Below are positions 31,620 to 42,643 of a stretch of DNA of 64,000 nucleotides, one piece after another (within the stretch, counting starts at the first letter, position 1; the number at the start of each line of letters is the position of its first letter). The position numbers were made by a program, and so were the translations under genes. Source of the stretch: Areca catechu (taxonomy: Eukaryota > Streptophyta > Magnoliopsida > Arecales > Arecaceae); the NCBI GenBank assembly GCA_021397845.1, contig CM038052.1:174456183-174520182 (forward strand). Reading direction: 5' to 3'. The notes under the pieces are model-generated. The model was given only the letters and a program-made list of their open reading frames with translations, did no database searches and had not been told where the DNA came from.

Positions 31620-32455
31620 ACACTTGCCCCCTACTCACAAGTCCAAGGTGCACCTTGGATGAGGGAATAAACTCTCAAGTCAGGGCCAACCCCTTTCGTG
31701 CATTTAATGCTCCTCGAAGCGGGGTCCTTCAATTGGGTTTTTGTTCAGCCATGTGTCACCTCATGGGCCATTGGATTTTTTTGCATCCTTGAATCTGGAC
31801 CATAAAGGGTTGGATCCATGGGAGACCGCTTGGGCCAACCAAGAAACAACATTTGGCAAGCATCAGAGAGGGGTTGCTGAATTGTCTTCAGATCGGAGCC
31901 ATCCTAGCTCTTATAAATAAAGCTTTTACCCTTCTTAATTTTCACTTCTCCCCTTTTATTTTAGCAGGTGGCCCTACTGGGCAATTTTTGATGATCATCA
32001 TCGGCTGCCTGGTCATCTGAGCTTCCAAGAATCATAGACACAATTCAAGCTCTGAGCTCTGACCCCCAAAGTCCAAACTCCAAGGCTACTTGGTTGTTGT
32101 CATAGATTAGTTCCCCATCCTTTAGATCTAGGATGGATTTGGAGTCCATTGCTAGCAGCTGGGGCTTTGAATCGAGCTCAAACGAGGGCCAAACCGAGTC
32201 CATGTTCGGCCACCCCAAAGTCAAGGAGAGGCCGGACTTCAATCCATTTTGCATAGATTCCGTCCTCATTCAAAAGGATTTAGAAGTTTTTAAGTTTCAA
32301 TACCAAATCCTCGTAGGGTTTTCTTTTAAGGTCGTTGGCCTCAAGTATCGGATAACCTACCCCCCTTTGACTGACTTGGGCTATACGAGTGGTGAAGGCA
32401 CCAGGGCTAAAGAAATTGATAGGTTGAACCCACATCCCTGTGGATCACCTGTGAG
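31620..32455 (+). pseudogene. Fragment resembling the antisense-gene promoter region of a Tat element
   Basis: The start (ACTTGCCCCCTACTCACAAG) resembles the polypurine-tract border seen beside element A's 3' LTR (GTTGCCCCCCAGCCCCC, 35168-35184). A strong TATA-like CTTATAAATAAAGC lies at 31909-31922. An open frame starts at 32133 with M-D-L-E-S and a Ser-rich, Glu/Gly segment (E-S-S-S-N-E-G). By analogy with element A this could be the 5' part of an antisense extra gene; no domain confirms it. Confidence 0.3.
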
Positions 32456-33448
32456 TAAACCCTGAACCCAACCCTATTTACCATGTAAATATTTTTATTT
32501 AATTTTGTTATTTTGTTTAGTTAGGGTAAACTCTTTTTACCAACTGTAATTATGGTTTTGTTTTTTTGGGATAAAACCCTTTTTACCAAGTTGAGTCGAA
32601 ATCCCAATTGAGTCAAACCCTATTTACCTAATTGGCCTCTTAGTGGTCCAATTTAATTAGCCATTTTTACCAACTTTAATTGGATATTAATTTGAAAGCC
32701 TAATTATGTATGGTTGGTTCAATTAGTTATTATTTAGTTGAGTCATGTAATTAGTTGAGTCATTGAGTCCTGTATTATAAGAGGGGACCCAAGACAGCAT
32801 CCCATATGCACCCAATTGAAGACTCAAGATAATCCATGTGCTAGCCCAAGTCACAACCTCTTCTTGGCACCATTTTTTCAAGAATTTGAACATCAGCACA
32901 TGTAGTTTGGACATGTCATTGGGACAACCCCATTTGGACATTTCATTTTGAGACAAGAACACATGCCATGTTACTTGTGTTTGGACATGCAACAAGATTA
33001 AGACATCACCACATGACAATACCCTTTGGTCGACCACTTAAGAAGGAGTTAGCGCCTCGTTTTTTTTTTTTTTAAGAGGAGTAAAGCAGAAGGAGATCTC
33101 CAATTGGCGCCCTCCCACTCCATTCTTTCATGCCAAAACTAAGAAAGAAATGCCAACATTTCAAGGAGTTCCAAGTCATCTCAAGTCATCCAGTGGAGAA
33201 GGTTGGAAGGTTTCCTACTTCAAGAGTTTTGATAAAACAAGTTGGAAGCTGTTTAAGTTCCTAGGACTCAAGAGTCTCACCAAAACTCTTATCTTCTTCA
33301 ATCCAAACTGAAGAGTTCACTCACATACAGAAGTCTAGATCAGCCCAATAAGCAAGAGTCCAAGATGCCCAGAAGTAGGACTCTAGGAGTTGTATTCCAA
33401 GAGAGCACAAGTCTAGTCTTTGTGTCCCTTACAACACTGGTTATGGGT
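32456..33448 (+). repeat. Left part of a chromovirus LTR interrupted by element A
   Basis: The sequence up to 33448 continues at 46130 across element A's duplication TGGGT. Together they end at 46763 before an iMet primer site and a chromovirus gag, so this is 5' LTR sequence. The left boundary is uncertain. Short repeated words such as CCCTATTTACC and TTTTTACCAA recur at 32470-32680. Confidence 0.55.
33444..33448 (+). repeat. Target-site duplication TGGGT of element A, left
   Basis: TGGGT precedes the LTR start TGTTGCCG at 33449 and recurs at 46130-46134. Confidence 0.88.
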
Positions 33449-35168
33449 TGTTGCCGTCCGTCGTCGCGCCCGTGCAGAGGATCAGCCGATCCTCCCTGAC
33501 CGCCTGGCAGAGGAGCCTCCCTTCCTGCGAGAAGCCTGCAACAAAGGGGTTAGAGGACCCTGGCCGGGGATTCCGGCGAGGGGGCTCCGACGGTCAAGTC
33601 AGTAGACGACGTGGAGGAACAGACTCTCCCTCCCGATCCCCCTGGAGGGTCTCAGGCTTGGAGTTAACTGGTGAAGGGAAAGCGCCGGGGACCGGAAACT
33701 CGGCTGGGCCTGCCCGCTGAGCTCGCATCCAGTCTTCCCTTCTCGGGATCCCTGGTTTTCTTCCTCCCAGCGAGGCCTTATGCCGGTCTTTCCTTCTTGT
33801 CCCCAGGCTCTTTGGCTTACCTTGCAGTCTTTGGATCCTTCCCTCTTTATCTCCCCCCGTCGTGCGCTCGTCCTTTTCTCCCTCGAAAACTCCTCCTCCC
33901 TGTCTTCCTTTCTTTTCCCTTTCTGGTGAAGGAGGCCAGGCGGCTTTCCGGCCTCGTCCGCCGGGCCCAGCAGGAAAAGGAAAGGACAGAAGAGAAAAAG
34001 AGGGAAGGCGGCGCTGGCAGAGCGGCAAGTCGTCAGGCCTCGGGCTTCGTGAGGGTGCTCTTTTCCCCGGGCGTGGGCGCTATCCGTTTACGGGCCCTGT
34101 TCCGTCAGGATCGGGTCTCTCGACCGCGGGACCTGCCGGGCCAATGTAAGTGACGTTCCGCGTGCCGCCGCCCTCCGTACGGGACGCCGTCTGGGGTCGG
34201 TACGGCCCGAGGGATGGCCTCGGGACCCGTCGCTTTCCCCGGGGGCCTCTCCGTACGAGCGGCCTGGCCTCGGCTGAGTTGGACCTATCTCCGGGGACCA
34301 ATTGGCGAGAGGCGAGGGATCGGCCGACCTCGGCTTAGGTGGACCCCCCTGGCGGGGCGGCAGAGGGTCGCCTGGCTTCGACCGAGGTGGGCCCGTCTCC
34401 GGTGGCCACCTGGCGCAAGGCGAAGGGTCGGCCGACCTCGCACTAGGTGGACCCCTCCTGGGTGGACACCTGGCGAGGCGGCAAGAGGTCGCCTGGCTTC
34501 GGACCGAGGTGGACCCGTCTCCGGGTGGCCACCTGGCGCAAGGCGAAGGGTCGACCGACCTCGCACTAGGTGGACCCCTCCTGGGTGGACACCTGGCGAG
34601 GCGGCAGAGGGTCGCCTGGCTTCGGCCGAGGTGGGCCCGTCTCCGGGTGGCCACCTGGCGCAAGGCGAAGAGTCGCCGACCTCGCACTAACTAGGTGGAC
34701 CCCTCCTGGGTGGACACCTGGCGAGGCGGCAGGAGGTCGCCTGGCTTCGGCCGAGGTGGACCCGTCTCCGGGTGGCCACCTGGCACAAGGCGAAGGGTCG
34801 GCCGACCTTGCACTAGGTGGACCCCTCCTGGGTGGACACCTGGCGAGGCGGCAGGAGGTCGCCTGGCTTTGGCCGAGGTGGACCATCTCCGGGTGGCCAC
34901 CTGGCGCAAGGCGAGGGGTCGGCCGACCTCGGCCGACCTCACTTGGGTCGTCTCCTTCGCGCCGCGGGCGCAGATGAGTCGGTGGAGGAACCTCGCCCGA
35001 GCTCGACCTCGGCCTGGGCGGTCTGCTCTCGGATAATCGTCGGGCGGCGCGATCTTGCCGACCCCAGCTTTAAGGGCGTGGCGCTGATTCTGGCGGGAAA
35101 ACTCACACGTGGCTTGTTCGCATTCGGCGATACCTGAGCCTGGCCACGTCACTGTCACGGATGTAACA
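33449..35168 (-). repeat. Element A 3' LTR (1,720 bp)
   Basis: On the + strand it starts TGTTGCCG and ends GGATGTAACA, so on the minus strand it is TGTTACATCC to CGGCAACA. It carries five 122-bp tandem units (34335-34950). Partner: 44526-46129 with four units. Confidence 0.93.
34335..34950. repeat. 122-bp tandem repeats in element A 3' LTR
   Basis: Five units, anchored by TAGGTGGACCCCTCCTGGGT at about 34445, 34567, 34692 and 34817, with a shortened first unit at 34337. Most units include the palindrome GGTCGGCCGACC or a one-base variant. Because 122 is not a multiple of three, the same Gly/Pro/Arg-rich peptide recurs in all frames and creates false long open frames on both strands. Confidence 0.93.
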
Positions 35169-35185
35169 GTTGCCCCCCAGCCCCC
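35169..35185 (-). other. Element A polypurine tract
   Basis: On the minus strand a G-rich run (GGGGGCTGGGGGGCAAC) directly precedes the 3' LTR, as expected for the plus-strand primer. Confidence 0.75.
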
Positions 35186-35656
35186 GTTCCGTCGGGGCAT
35201 CGTAGAACGGAACGTCGGGATTAATTGCAGACATGACGTGGGGAGGCGAAGATCTTGCTTCATAATTGGCACGATCTTCACTCGTCGTGGCTCGATGCGG
35301 CTGGAGACCAAGGAGACCACGGGACGCCATGCGTCGTCCACTTGCCCGCAATCAATGCGTCGCTTCGGGGCAGAGGCCGTTACTCTGCTAACGAGGCGTC
35401 GGTGTCGGGCGTGCGCCCACGTGGCGACCATCCAGTGGCCTGAGACGGAATGATGGGTATGGCTGCTGCCGGCTGAGTCTGAAAGGGAGGGACTTTCCAG
35501 AACGAGGCCTTTTCCCTTGCTTCGTGGGCGGTTTGCTGCAGGCTAACAACTTCTGCTGCTTGCGCCCGCCTGTGCATTTTTGGGTAAGCGTCTTCCTCTT
35601 CTCTAGCCCTCCTCCTTCTCCTTCGATCATTCAATCCTTTTCTTCTTTTCTTCTCC
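35186..35656 (+). promoter_or_regulatory. Leader/promoter region of the antisense gene of element A
   Basis: This 470-bp stretch lies between the polypurine tract and the antisense start ATG. Open frames here are short and unconvincing. A pyrimidine-rich tract (35590-35655) resembles a 5' leader. No clear TATA box was found. Confidence 0.35.
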
Positions 35657-37919
35657 ATGGCGCGCCGTCGCCATGTTTCTTCTAATCCGGACGAGGCCGG
35701 TCCATCCCGGCCGAGGACTCCATCTTCTCCCTCCTCGGATGAGGAGGTAATCCCAGAGGAGGTCCGCCGGCGTTTGCAACCCGGGGTGTCACCATTGGCA
35801 TCCCCAGGGGGATCCGGTCCCCCCCGGTTGCACCTGCCGTGCCCCTCCGTTCACTTCCTGCTCTTGCTGCTCTCCCGGCTCCGCCGCTTCTTCCCGCCGG
35901 TCCCTCCGGTCATGCCTCCACCATGACCGAAGGTGATCTTTCTCTGCTCCGGGATGCTTATGGCATCCCGGGATCTGTCCATCTATTTGCTCCGCGGTCC
36001 GGGAGCGTGTCACCATGAGTGGCCCCGCCGTATTGCCTTCTACGAAGACTTCCTCCTCGGGGGTCTTCGTTTCCCTCTTCATCCTTTCTTCCTTTCCTTC
36101 CTCAGCCATTTCCGGCTCGTCCGGCCCAGCTGGCTCCTAATGCCATCCGGGTCATCTTCTCCTTCATTGTCTTCTGTCATTTCCATGGGTTCGTTGCCCG
36201 TTTCTCGCTCTTCAGGTCCCTGTTCACCCTGAAGAAATGCTCCACCGATGACGGCTGGTGGTATATTTCACCCCGGCCCAGGTGTCTCCGGTTCGACATC
36301 CCTTCTTCGGTTAAGGGATGGAAGAACCGGTTTTTCTTTGCCTCGGTCGACGACGTCGACTGGGCCTGGAGCGAACCGGATCGGTCGCCGAACCGGAGTT
36401 CTCGGGTCGAGTCCGCGGACCAGGAGGCTTACTCCCAGCTCCTGAGTGACATGGTCCCGCCGCTCGAGGTTCTGCTTTGTGAGCAGAATCTTTTGAGGCC
36501 GGCATCAGTCCCATCCGGGAGACCGGTGAGATTCGGCTCTGCATTAAATTCTGCCCTTCCCCCTCTCTCTTTTTAAGATTGAACTAACCTTCTGATTTCT
36601 CCACCTTGCAGGATGAAGTTTTCATTGGAGAACTTGCTGGAAGGGGCTGCTCAGAGGGAGGTCGTTGACGTGGACGAGCCCGTGGCGAAGAGGGCTCGCA
36701 CGGAGACGAGCCGGGAGGTCGCAGCGGCGACCGCGCCCGCCTAGCCGCCGCAGTTTCTCCCGCCCATACCTCCTCAGGGCGGCGCCCTTGTCACCTTGGC
36801 TCCACGACCTGGTGGTGCAGCCGAGGGAGCTCCGGCGCCCGCCGCTCTGCCCACCGCCGGGCCATTCCGGCCAGCAGTCCGGCGGCACCGCCAGTGGCGA
36901 CCACCGGTCCGTCGGCTGCGGCTCCAGCAGAAGGGGCGGCCGTCGCAGGGATCGGCCCGAAGGGCCCAGCGCCGGTAATCTCGCACCGGGACTCGGTCAT
37001 CCTCGACCGAGGGCTGGCGGAGAGGGTGATGGAGTATGCTTCCACCGCCCGGGACCGCCGAGCTCGGGGCGGCCGGGACTACGCGGATGCGCTGCTCGGC
37101 ATCCTGCCCAGCTCTTCTCGGTAAGTCTGCTTCAGCTCTTCTTTTCTCTTTCAATCCGAGGCCTCCTGCCTCGGTACTGACATGTTGCTTTTGTCCTTGC
37201 AGATCGGGAACGACGTCCTCCTACTGAGGAACTACCTTGTAGGGAACGCCAAGCGGGACTCCGAGCGGGAGCAGAAGCTCGGAAAGCTCGCCGCCGACGT
37301 GAAGGACTTGGTGGACAAGGGGGCCGAGCTGCGAGCGGAGAAGCAGCCCTCCAGTCCGACCTGGCACATTCCGAGGAGCGGAACAAGGAACTGGAGGCCT
37401 CCTTGGCGGAGGAGCGGACCTCCAACCAGCGCCGTACTGAGGAGGACACGGCGGAGAAGGCCCGCCTGCAGGCCCACTCACTGTTCCTGGAGCGTCAGCT
37501 GGACGGGCCCGGCGGGAGGCGGCCATGGCGAAGGACCGGAGCTCGTACATCAACGGGCTCCTGGAGGCGGCGAAGCGGAAGCGCTGGAGGCCGTTCCCAA
37601 ATTTCGGGCTTCCGACGAGTTTACGTCGGAAGTCCGGGAGGCCGCCGTGGACTCCTTCCTGAAGGGGTTCCGGATGTGCCGGAAAAGGTGGGGGCCTTCT
37701 TCCCCCACTGGACCTAGTGCGGTCGTCGTCGGCGGCAGGAAGCCGGGGAGCGAGGGCAGGGCCTCCGGCACGACCCAGGCGACACTTCAGGCGGCACCTG
37801 CAGCAGCTCCGACCGACGACGCCGCGGCCCAGACACAGCCCCAGGAGCCGGTCGTCGTGGAGGTCGAAGAGGTGGCGTCCGCACCTCCGACGGACGGCGG
37901 CGACCCTGCGCCCCAGTGA
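35657..37919 (+). CDS. Element A antisense extra gene (Transposase_28 / 'gypsy-type transposon'-like), spliced, broken
   Basis: Runs opposite to gag-pol. It starts M-A-R-R-R-H-V with a Ser/Pro/Glu-rich head (35657-35900). A conserved globular region follows across 35925-36525 (F-Y-E-D-F-L-L-G-G-L-R-F-P-L-H-P-F, A-Q-L-A-P-N-A-I-R-V-I-F, F-T-L-K-K-C, G-W-W-Y-I-S-P-R, K-G-W-K-N-R-F-F-F). This matches the pattern of the plant 'putative gypsy type transposon' domain (PF04195). Two likely introns follow: 36526-36611 and 37121-37202. After the second comes a long Glu/Lys/Arg-rich coiled coil (37210-37700), and the frame ends at TGA 37917-37919. Frameshifts near 35880 and 36030, a TAG at 36742-36744 and further shifts near 36890 and 37350 break it. 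Its function in the element is unknown. Confidence 0.72.
36526..36611 (+). other. Likely intron 1 of the antisense gene
   Basis: GTGAGATTCGG donor, T-rich tract and CCACCTTGCAG acceptor, 86 bp. The M-K-F-S-L-E-N-L-L segment follows at once. The phase does not join cleanly with the frame before it, which may reflect a frameshift upstream. Confidence 0.6.
37121..37202 (+). other. Likely intron 2 of the antisense gene
   Basis: GTAAGTCTGC donor, pyrimidine-rich interior (TTTTGTCCTTGC) and CAG acceptor, 82 bp. It separates the L-L-G-I-L-P-S-S-S-R end of one exon from the I-G-N-D-V-L-L-L-R-N-Y start of the coiled-coil exon. Confidence 0.75.
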
Positions 37920-38209
37920 CTGTTGACTTGTACTTTTGCTTTCTGTGTCTTTCTCTTTTTTTTTTTTTTGGGGAGTTCCGGCCTGTCGGAGCTCCCTATT
38001 TGTACTGGACACTTTGTAATCCTTTTCAATGAAGAGCACTTTTCGCAAAAACCTGTCTACTATTTCTAGTTCTTTCCTTTCTTCTTTGTTTGTTCGTTCC
38101 TGAGATGTCGGTCTGGGATACCTGAGACAACTGCGGGCCTGGTTCTTCCATACTAAATCGAAGGACGGGGTCTGCAAAACCGTGTTTGCGGCAAAGCAAG
38201 AATCCTGAG
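37920..38209 (+). other. 3' end region of the antisense gene
   Basis: T-rich sequence with a poly-T tract (about 37958-37969) and TTTGTAATCCTTTTCAATGA near 38015, resembling a plant polyadenylation region. It is followed by the 119-bp array. Confidence 0.4.
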
Positions 38210-38960
38210 CAGGTCCGACTTTGGGCTGCCTTCATGCTTGCGCGGACAGCACAGTTCCTGCACCATCTTCCGGGCCGAAACCTGGGATCCTCCGGACTGA
38301 GCTCGATGCCGCAGGCTTTCTCAAACCTTGCGCGGCTTGCTGAGCTGTGCTCCGGCTTGCGCGGGCGAAGCGGATTCGGCGCCGCCTTCCAGGCCGAAGC
38401 CCAGGATCTTCCGGACTGAGCTCGATGCCGCAGGCTTTCTCAAACCTTGCGCGGCTTGCTGAGCTTGCTCCGGGCTTGCACGGCGAAGCGGATTCGGCAC
38501 CGCCTTCCAGGCCGAAGCCCAGGATCTTCCGGACTGAGCTCGATGCCGCAGGCTTTCTCAAACCTTGCGCGGCTTGCTGAGCTGTGCTCCGGGCTTGCGT
38601 GGGCGAACTGGGTTCGACGCCACCTTCCAGGCCGAAGCCCGGATCTTCCGGACTGAGCTCGATGCCGCAGGCTTTCTCAAACCCTGCGTGGCTTGCTGAG
38701 CTGTGCTCCGGGCTTGCGCGGCGCGAACGGATTCGGCGCCGCCTTCCAGGCCGAAGCCCAGGATCCTCCGGACTGAGCTCGATGCCGCAGGCTTTCTCAA
38801 ACCTTGCGCGGCTTGCTGAGCTGTGCTCTGGCTTGCGCGGGCGAAACGGATTCGTCGCCGCCTTCCAGGCCGAAGCCCAGGATCTTCCGGACTGAGCTCG
38901 ATGCCGCAGGCTTTCTCAAACCTTGCGCCGGCTTGCTGAGCTGTGCTTCGGGCTTTTTGT
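38210..38960. repeat. 119-bp tandem array between the two genes of element A
   Basis: Six full units plus a partial one, anchored by GGACTGAGCTCGATGCCGCA at about 38293, 38412, 38531, 38650, 38770 and 38889. Units differ by single substitutions and one-base indels. The same unit, inverted, begins at 63770 in element B just after pol, so it is a fixed part of the family and not a local accident. Confidence 0.95.
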
Positions 38961-38999
38961 TGAAGTCAGAGAAGAATGTTTTGAAGCGAAGAAGCTTTG

Positions 39000-40000
39000 T
39001 CAAAGGAACTGGGAGCCTACATCACTGTAGTACATTCTCAGGTTCGAGGGGTTCCATGTCCGGGGGAACCTGGCACCTCCCAACTCTTCCAAGTAACATG
39101 CCCCGTGAGGGAGGGCTTCTGCTACCCGATAAGGGCCTTCCCAGTTGGGTGAAAGCTTGCCGCACTCTCGTGGCTGGGAGGCTTCTGCACGCCGGAGGAC
39201 CAAGTCCCCGGGACGAAAAACCTTCGGCCGTACTCGGGAGTTGTAATATCTGGCTACACTTGCCGGTACGCCGCCATTCGGATTCGGGCCTTGTCCTTGT
39301 TTCTTCGAGGAGGTCTAGGTTGAGCATCATCCTGGCCGGGTTTTCTGTCGTCGTATTGTTCCACGCGCAGCGGGGTATGCTGAGCTCGATCGGGATGACT
39401 GCCTCGGCCCCCGAAGACGAGGTTGAATGGGGTTTCGTCGGTAGCCGTCCTTGGAGTGGTGTGGTATGCCCAAAGAACGCTGGAAGCTCGTCGGCCCACC
39501 TGCCCTTGGCTTGTCTAGCCGCGTGCGGAGGCCTGAAGATGGTCCTGTTCGTGACCTCAGCCTCCCCGTTGGTCTGGGGGTGCGCCACCGGGTGAAGCGA
39601 TGTTTGATGCCGAGGTCGTTGCAGAAATCCTCGAACTCTCGACAGTCGAACTGGCGTCCGTTGTCGGTGACCACGGTGTGGGGGAGGCCGAAGCGGCAGA
39701 CGGGACTTCCAGAAGATTTGGCGACGTTTGCTTCGGTGATTCTTGCCAAGGGTTCGGCTTCGACCCACTTTGTGAAGTAGTCGATGGGCCACTATCAGGA
39801 ACTTCCGCTGGCCGGATGCCGGCGGGAATGGGCCCAGAAGGTCCATTCCCCACTGGGCGAATGGCCAGGGGGCTGAGAGCTGAGAGATCGGGTTGGAGGG
39901 TTGCCGCTGTACCGTGGCGTGGCGCTGGCACCGGTCACATTTCTTCACGAATTCAGCGGCGTCCTCCTTCATCGTCTCCCAGAAGTAGCCTTGACGAGGG
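39000..40000 (-). pseudogene. Element A integrase, frame-broken
   Basis: From right to left: C-D-R-C-Q-R-H zinc-binding end at about 39925-39945; the first catalytic Asp in W-G-M-D-L-L-G-P-F at 39824-39862; the second in T-D-N-G-R-Q-F at 39650-39673; the Glu in G-E-A-E-V-T-N-R at 39554-39577. A C-terminal L-S-P-N-W-E-G-P-Y-R-V-A-E-A domain lies near 39130-39170. D, D and E are all present but frameshifts occur near 39775, 39690, 39590 and 39290. The stop at 39000-39002 comes a few codons later than in element B because of a small deletion. Confidence 0.88.
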
Positions 40001-40289
40001 CCTTGTATGCCAATGCCCTGCCCCCCACGTGGTTCCCACAGATGCCTTCGTGAATCTCCTGAGCACAAGCTTGGCTTCTGCGGGTCCAATGCACTTGAGA
40101 AGGGATAATAGTAGGACCTTCGATACAGCTGCCCGTCCATCAGGACAAACCGCACGGCTTCTTCCTGATGAGGCAGCCGCGTCTCGGTCTTTTCCGGCAA
40201 ATGCCGTCGGTGATGTACGCGGCGTACTTGTCCATCCAGCCGGGCTCCTGGCTGACCTGATGGACCCCCGCTGGTGCCTTCGAGGCTTG

Positions 40290-40730
40290 GGGACTTCGAG
40301 TCGCTCCACATGAGCGCGTCCCAGCATTGTGTCCGGCAGAGTCGCCAATCGAGAGAGAGCATCCGCGCGGGCGTTCTCCCCGCGGGGGATATGGAAGATG
40401 TTGAAGCGCCGGAACTTGGACGCGCCCGCCTTGACGAGCTCCAAATACCTTGCCATCTGGGGGTCGTGAGCGACATACCCCCGGACACCTGCCCCGCCAC
40501 GAGCTGGGAGTCGGTGAAAGCTCTGAGGTTGGTCACGCCCAGCTCGCGGGAGACCCTGAGTCCGGCGAGAAGCGCCTCGTACTCCGCTTGATTGTTTGTC
40601 GCGGGGAACTGGAAACGGAGCGCACATTCTGCGACGACCCCGTCGCCGTTGGCAAGGATGAGCCCAGCTCCGCTCCCTCCGGAGTTTGAGGCTCCGTCCA
40701 CATGGAGGATCCAAGCGTCCTCTCCGGGCT
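40290..40730 (-). pseudogene. Element A second (archaeal-type) RNase H
   Basis: A reading with W-I-L-H-V-D-G-A-S-N-S-G-G-S-G-A-G at about 40670-40715 and N-N-Q-A-E-Y-E-A-L-L-A-G-L continues to F-T-D-S-Q-L-V. This is the plant/archaeal-like RNase H that marks the Tat clade in addition to its own RNase H. The D, E, D catalytic set is visible. A frameshift lies near 40480. Confidence 0.85.
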
Positions 40731-41260
40731 CGTTGGTGCCGACCTCCGTCGGCTGGGCCGAAGAGTCCTCCTCGGGCTCCTTGCCCAGACCTGCGCATTC
40801 GACCAAGAAGTCGGCCAGCACCTGTGCCTTCATTGCCGACCTCGGCCGATATGTAATGTCGAACTCGCTGAGTTTCAGTGCCCATTTGGCCAATCGCCCC
40901 GAGGTGTCGGGTCGGCTGAGCACCGCTTTCAGCGGTTGATCCGTCAAGACGGCGATGGGATGCGCTTGGAAATAGGGCCTGAGACGCTGGGCAGACACTA
41001 TTAGCGCAAAACGAGTTTCTCGGGCCGGGAATACCTGAGCTCCGCGTCCCGGAGGAGTTTGCTGGTATAGTACACCGGTCGCTGGATCCCGTGGTCGTCG
41101 GTTCGGACCAAGACAGAGCTGACGGCCTCCGGGGTAACGGCCAAGTAGAGGGTAAGCTCCTCCCCTTCCTCGGGCCTGGACAGCAGAGGTGGTGATGCGA
41201 GCGTCTTCTTCAACTCCTCGAAGGCCTGCTGGCATTCCTCGGTCCAGGCGAAACGTTCAT
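40730..41260 (-). pseudogene. Element A RNase H (first)
   Basis: Reads L-T-L-Y-L-A-V-T-P-E-A-V-S and V-Y-Y-T-S-K-L-L-R-D-A-E-L-R-Y in one frame, then Y-F-Q-A-H-P-I-A-V-L-T-D-Q-P-L-K in another. A frameshift near 41005 and another near 41240 separate it from RT. Confidence 0.8.
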
Positions 41261-41269
41261 CTTCCTCAG

Positions 41270-42643
41270 CACCTTGAAGAAGGGGCGGCAGCGGTCCGCC
41301 GACCTGGAAATAAAACGGCTAAGGGCCGCAACCCGACCGGTCAGCTGCTGCACTTGTTTCTTGGAGGCTGGCTGCTCCATGTCCAGGATGGCCTGGACCT
41401 TCTCCGGGTTGGCCTCGATTCCTCTCTGGGTCACCATGAACCCCAGGAATTTTCCGGCGGAGACCCCGAAGGCGCACTTCGCTGGATTCAGCTTCATCTG
41501 GTGGCGCCGGAGGTTGCCGAACGTCTCTGCCAGGTCGGCTACGTGGTCCGAGTCAAGTTTGCTCATTACCAGCATGTCGTCCACGTACACCTGCATGTTG
41601 CGGCCTATCTGGTCTTTGAAGACTTTATTGACCAGACGTTGGTACGTCGCCCCCGCGTTCTTGAGGCCGAAGGGCATCATCCTGTAACAGAAAGTCCCGC
41701 GGTCAGTTATGAAGGCGGTACGCTCTTCGTCCTCCGGATTCATCCGGATCTGGTTGTATCCGGAGAAAGCGTCCATGAATGACAGGAGACGGTGTCCCGA
41801 GGTGGTGTCGACCAGCTGGTCGATCTTTGGCAGAGGGAAGCTGTCCTTCGGGCAAGCTCGATTGAGGTCGGTGTAGTCCACGCAGATCCTCCACTTACCG
41901 CTGCTCTTCTTTACCATGACCACATTTGCTAACCAGCTGGGGTATTGGACTTCTCGGACGAAACCGGCGGCGAGAAGTTTCTCTACCTCCTCGTCGATCG
42001 CCTTCTGCCTCTCCATGGCAAAGCTTCTCTTCTTCTGGCGGACCGGGCGGCTGCCTGGGTCCACGTTCAGGCTGTGCATGATAATCTCGGGCGGAATACC
42101 CGGCATGTCGACCGCCGACCAGGCGAACACATCGGCGTTGGCACGGAGGAACTCCAGCAGGCGGGTTCGTTCCTCTTCGGGGAGCTGGGCCCCAACTTGC
42201 ACCGTCTTCAGGGGGTCTGAACCAAGGGGAAAGGAGAGCAGGCGCTCTACGGGCCCTCCCCTGGGTTCCTTTTCTCTTAGGTCGAGGTCCTCGACCTCGC
42301 GGGCGAGCTCTGCGCCCTTGATGCCCGGGATTGTCTGCAGGCAGAGCGGGACTGGCTGGATCGTCCCCTTCATTTCCCCGAACCCGAAAGGCGTGGGGAA
42401 CTGCACCAGCAATCTCCTTGTGGAGATAGTGGCGTCTAGTCGGTTGAGCCCGGGACGCCCAAGGATGGCGTTGTAAGGCGAAGGGAGCTTGACTACAGTG
42501 AAAGTTACCATGATGGTCGTCTGCCGAGGCGGGGATTCGGCGGTAACTGGGAGAGTGATTTCCCCTTCGACTCCGACGGAGTCCCCTGTAAAACCTACCA
42601 GTGGGGTGTGCACTGGCTTTAGCTGGTCGAGAGACAAGTTCAT
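41270..42643 (-). pseudogene. Element A reverse transcriptase
   Basis: One long open frame covering the linker after protease and the whole RT: W-R-I-C-V-D-Y-T-D-L-N and P-L-P-K-I-D-Q-L-V-D, then M-P-F-G-L-K-N-A-G-A-T-Y-Q-R. The catalytic Y-V-D-D box is at 41577-41588, followed by H-Q-M-K-L-N-P-A-K-C. The RT part is intact by motif. The frame opens with M-N-L-S-L-D, a frame change away from protease. Confidence 0.9.

Noticed and set aside
34214..34977. Several long Gly/Pro/Arg-rich frames on both strands of the Tat LTRs, also at 45131-46035 and 56321-57965
   Set aside because: They are produced by the 122-bp tandem repeat, whose length shifts the frame at each unit so that the same peptides appear in every frame and strand. 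No domain is present.
38232..38895. Repeated peptides in the 119-bp array, resembling a repeat protein
   Set aside because: The repeat is not a multiple of three and units carry one-base indels, so no constant protein is encoded. It lies between two convergent genes.
34335..38960. Possible CRISPR-like array because of regular direct repeats
   Set aside because: Units are head-to-tail with no unique spacers, and the surroundings are a plant retrotransposon.
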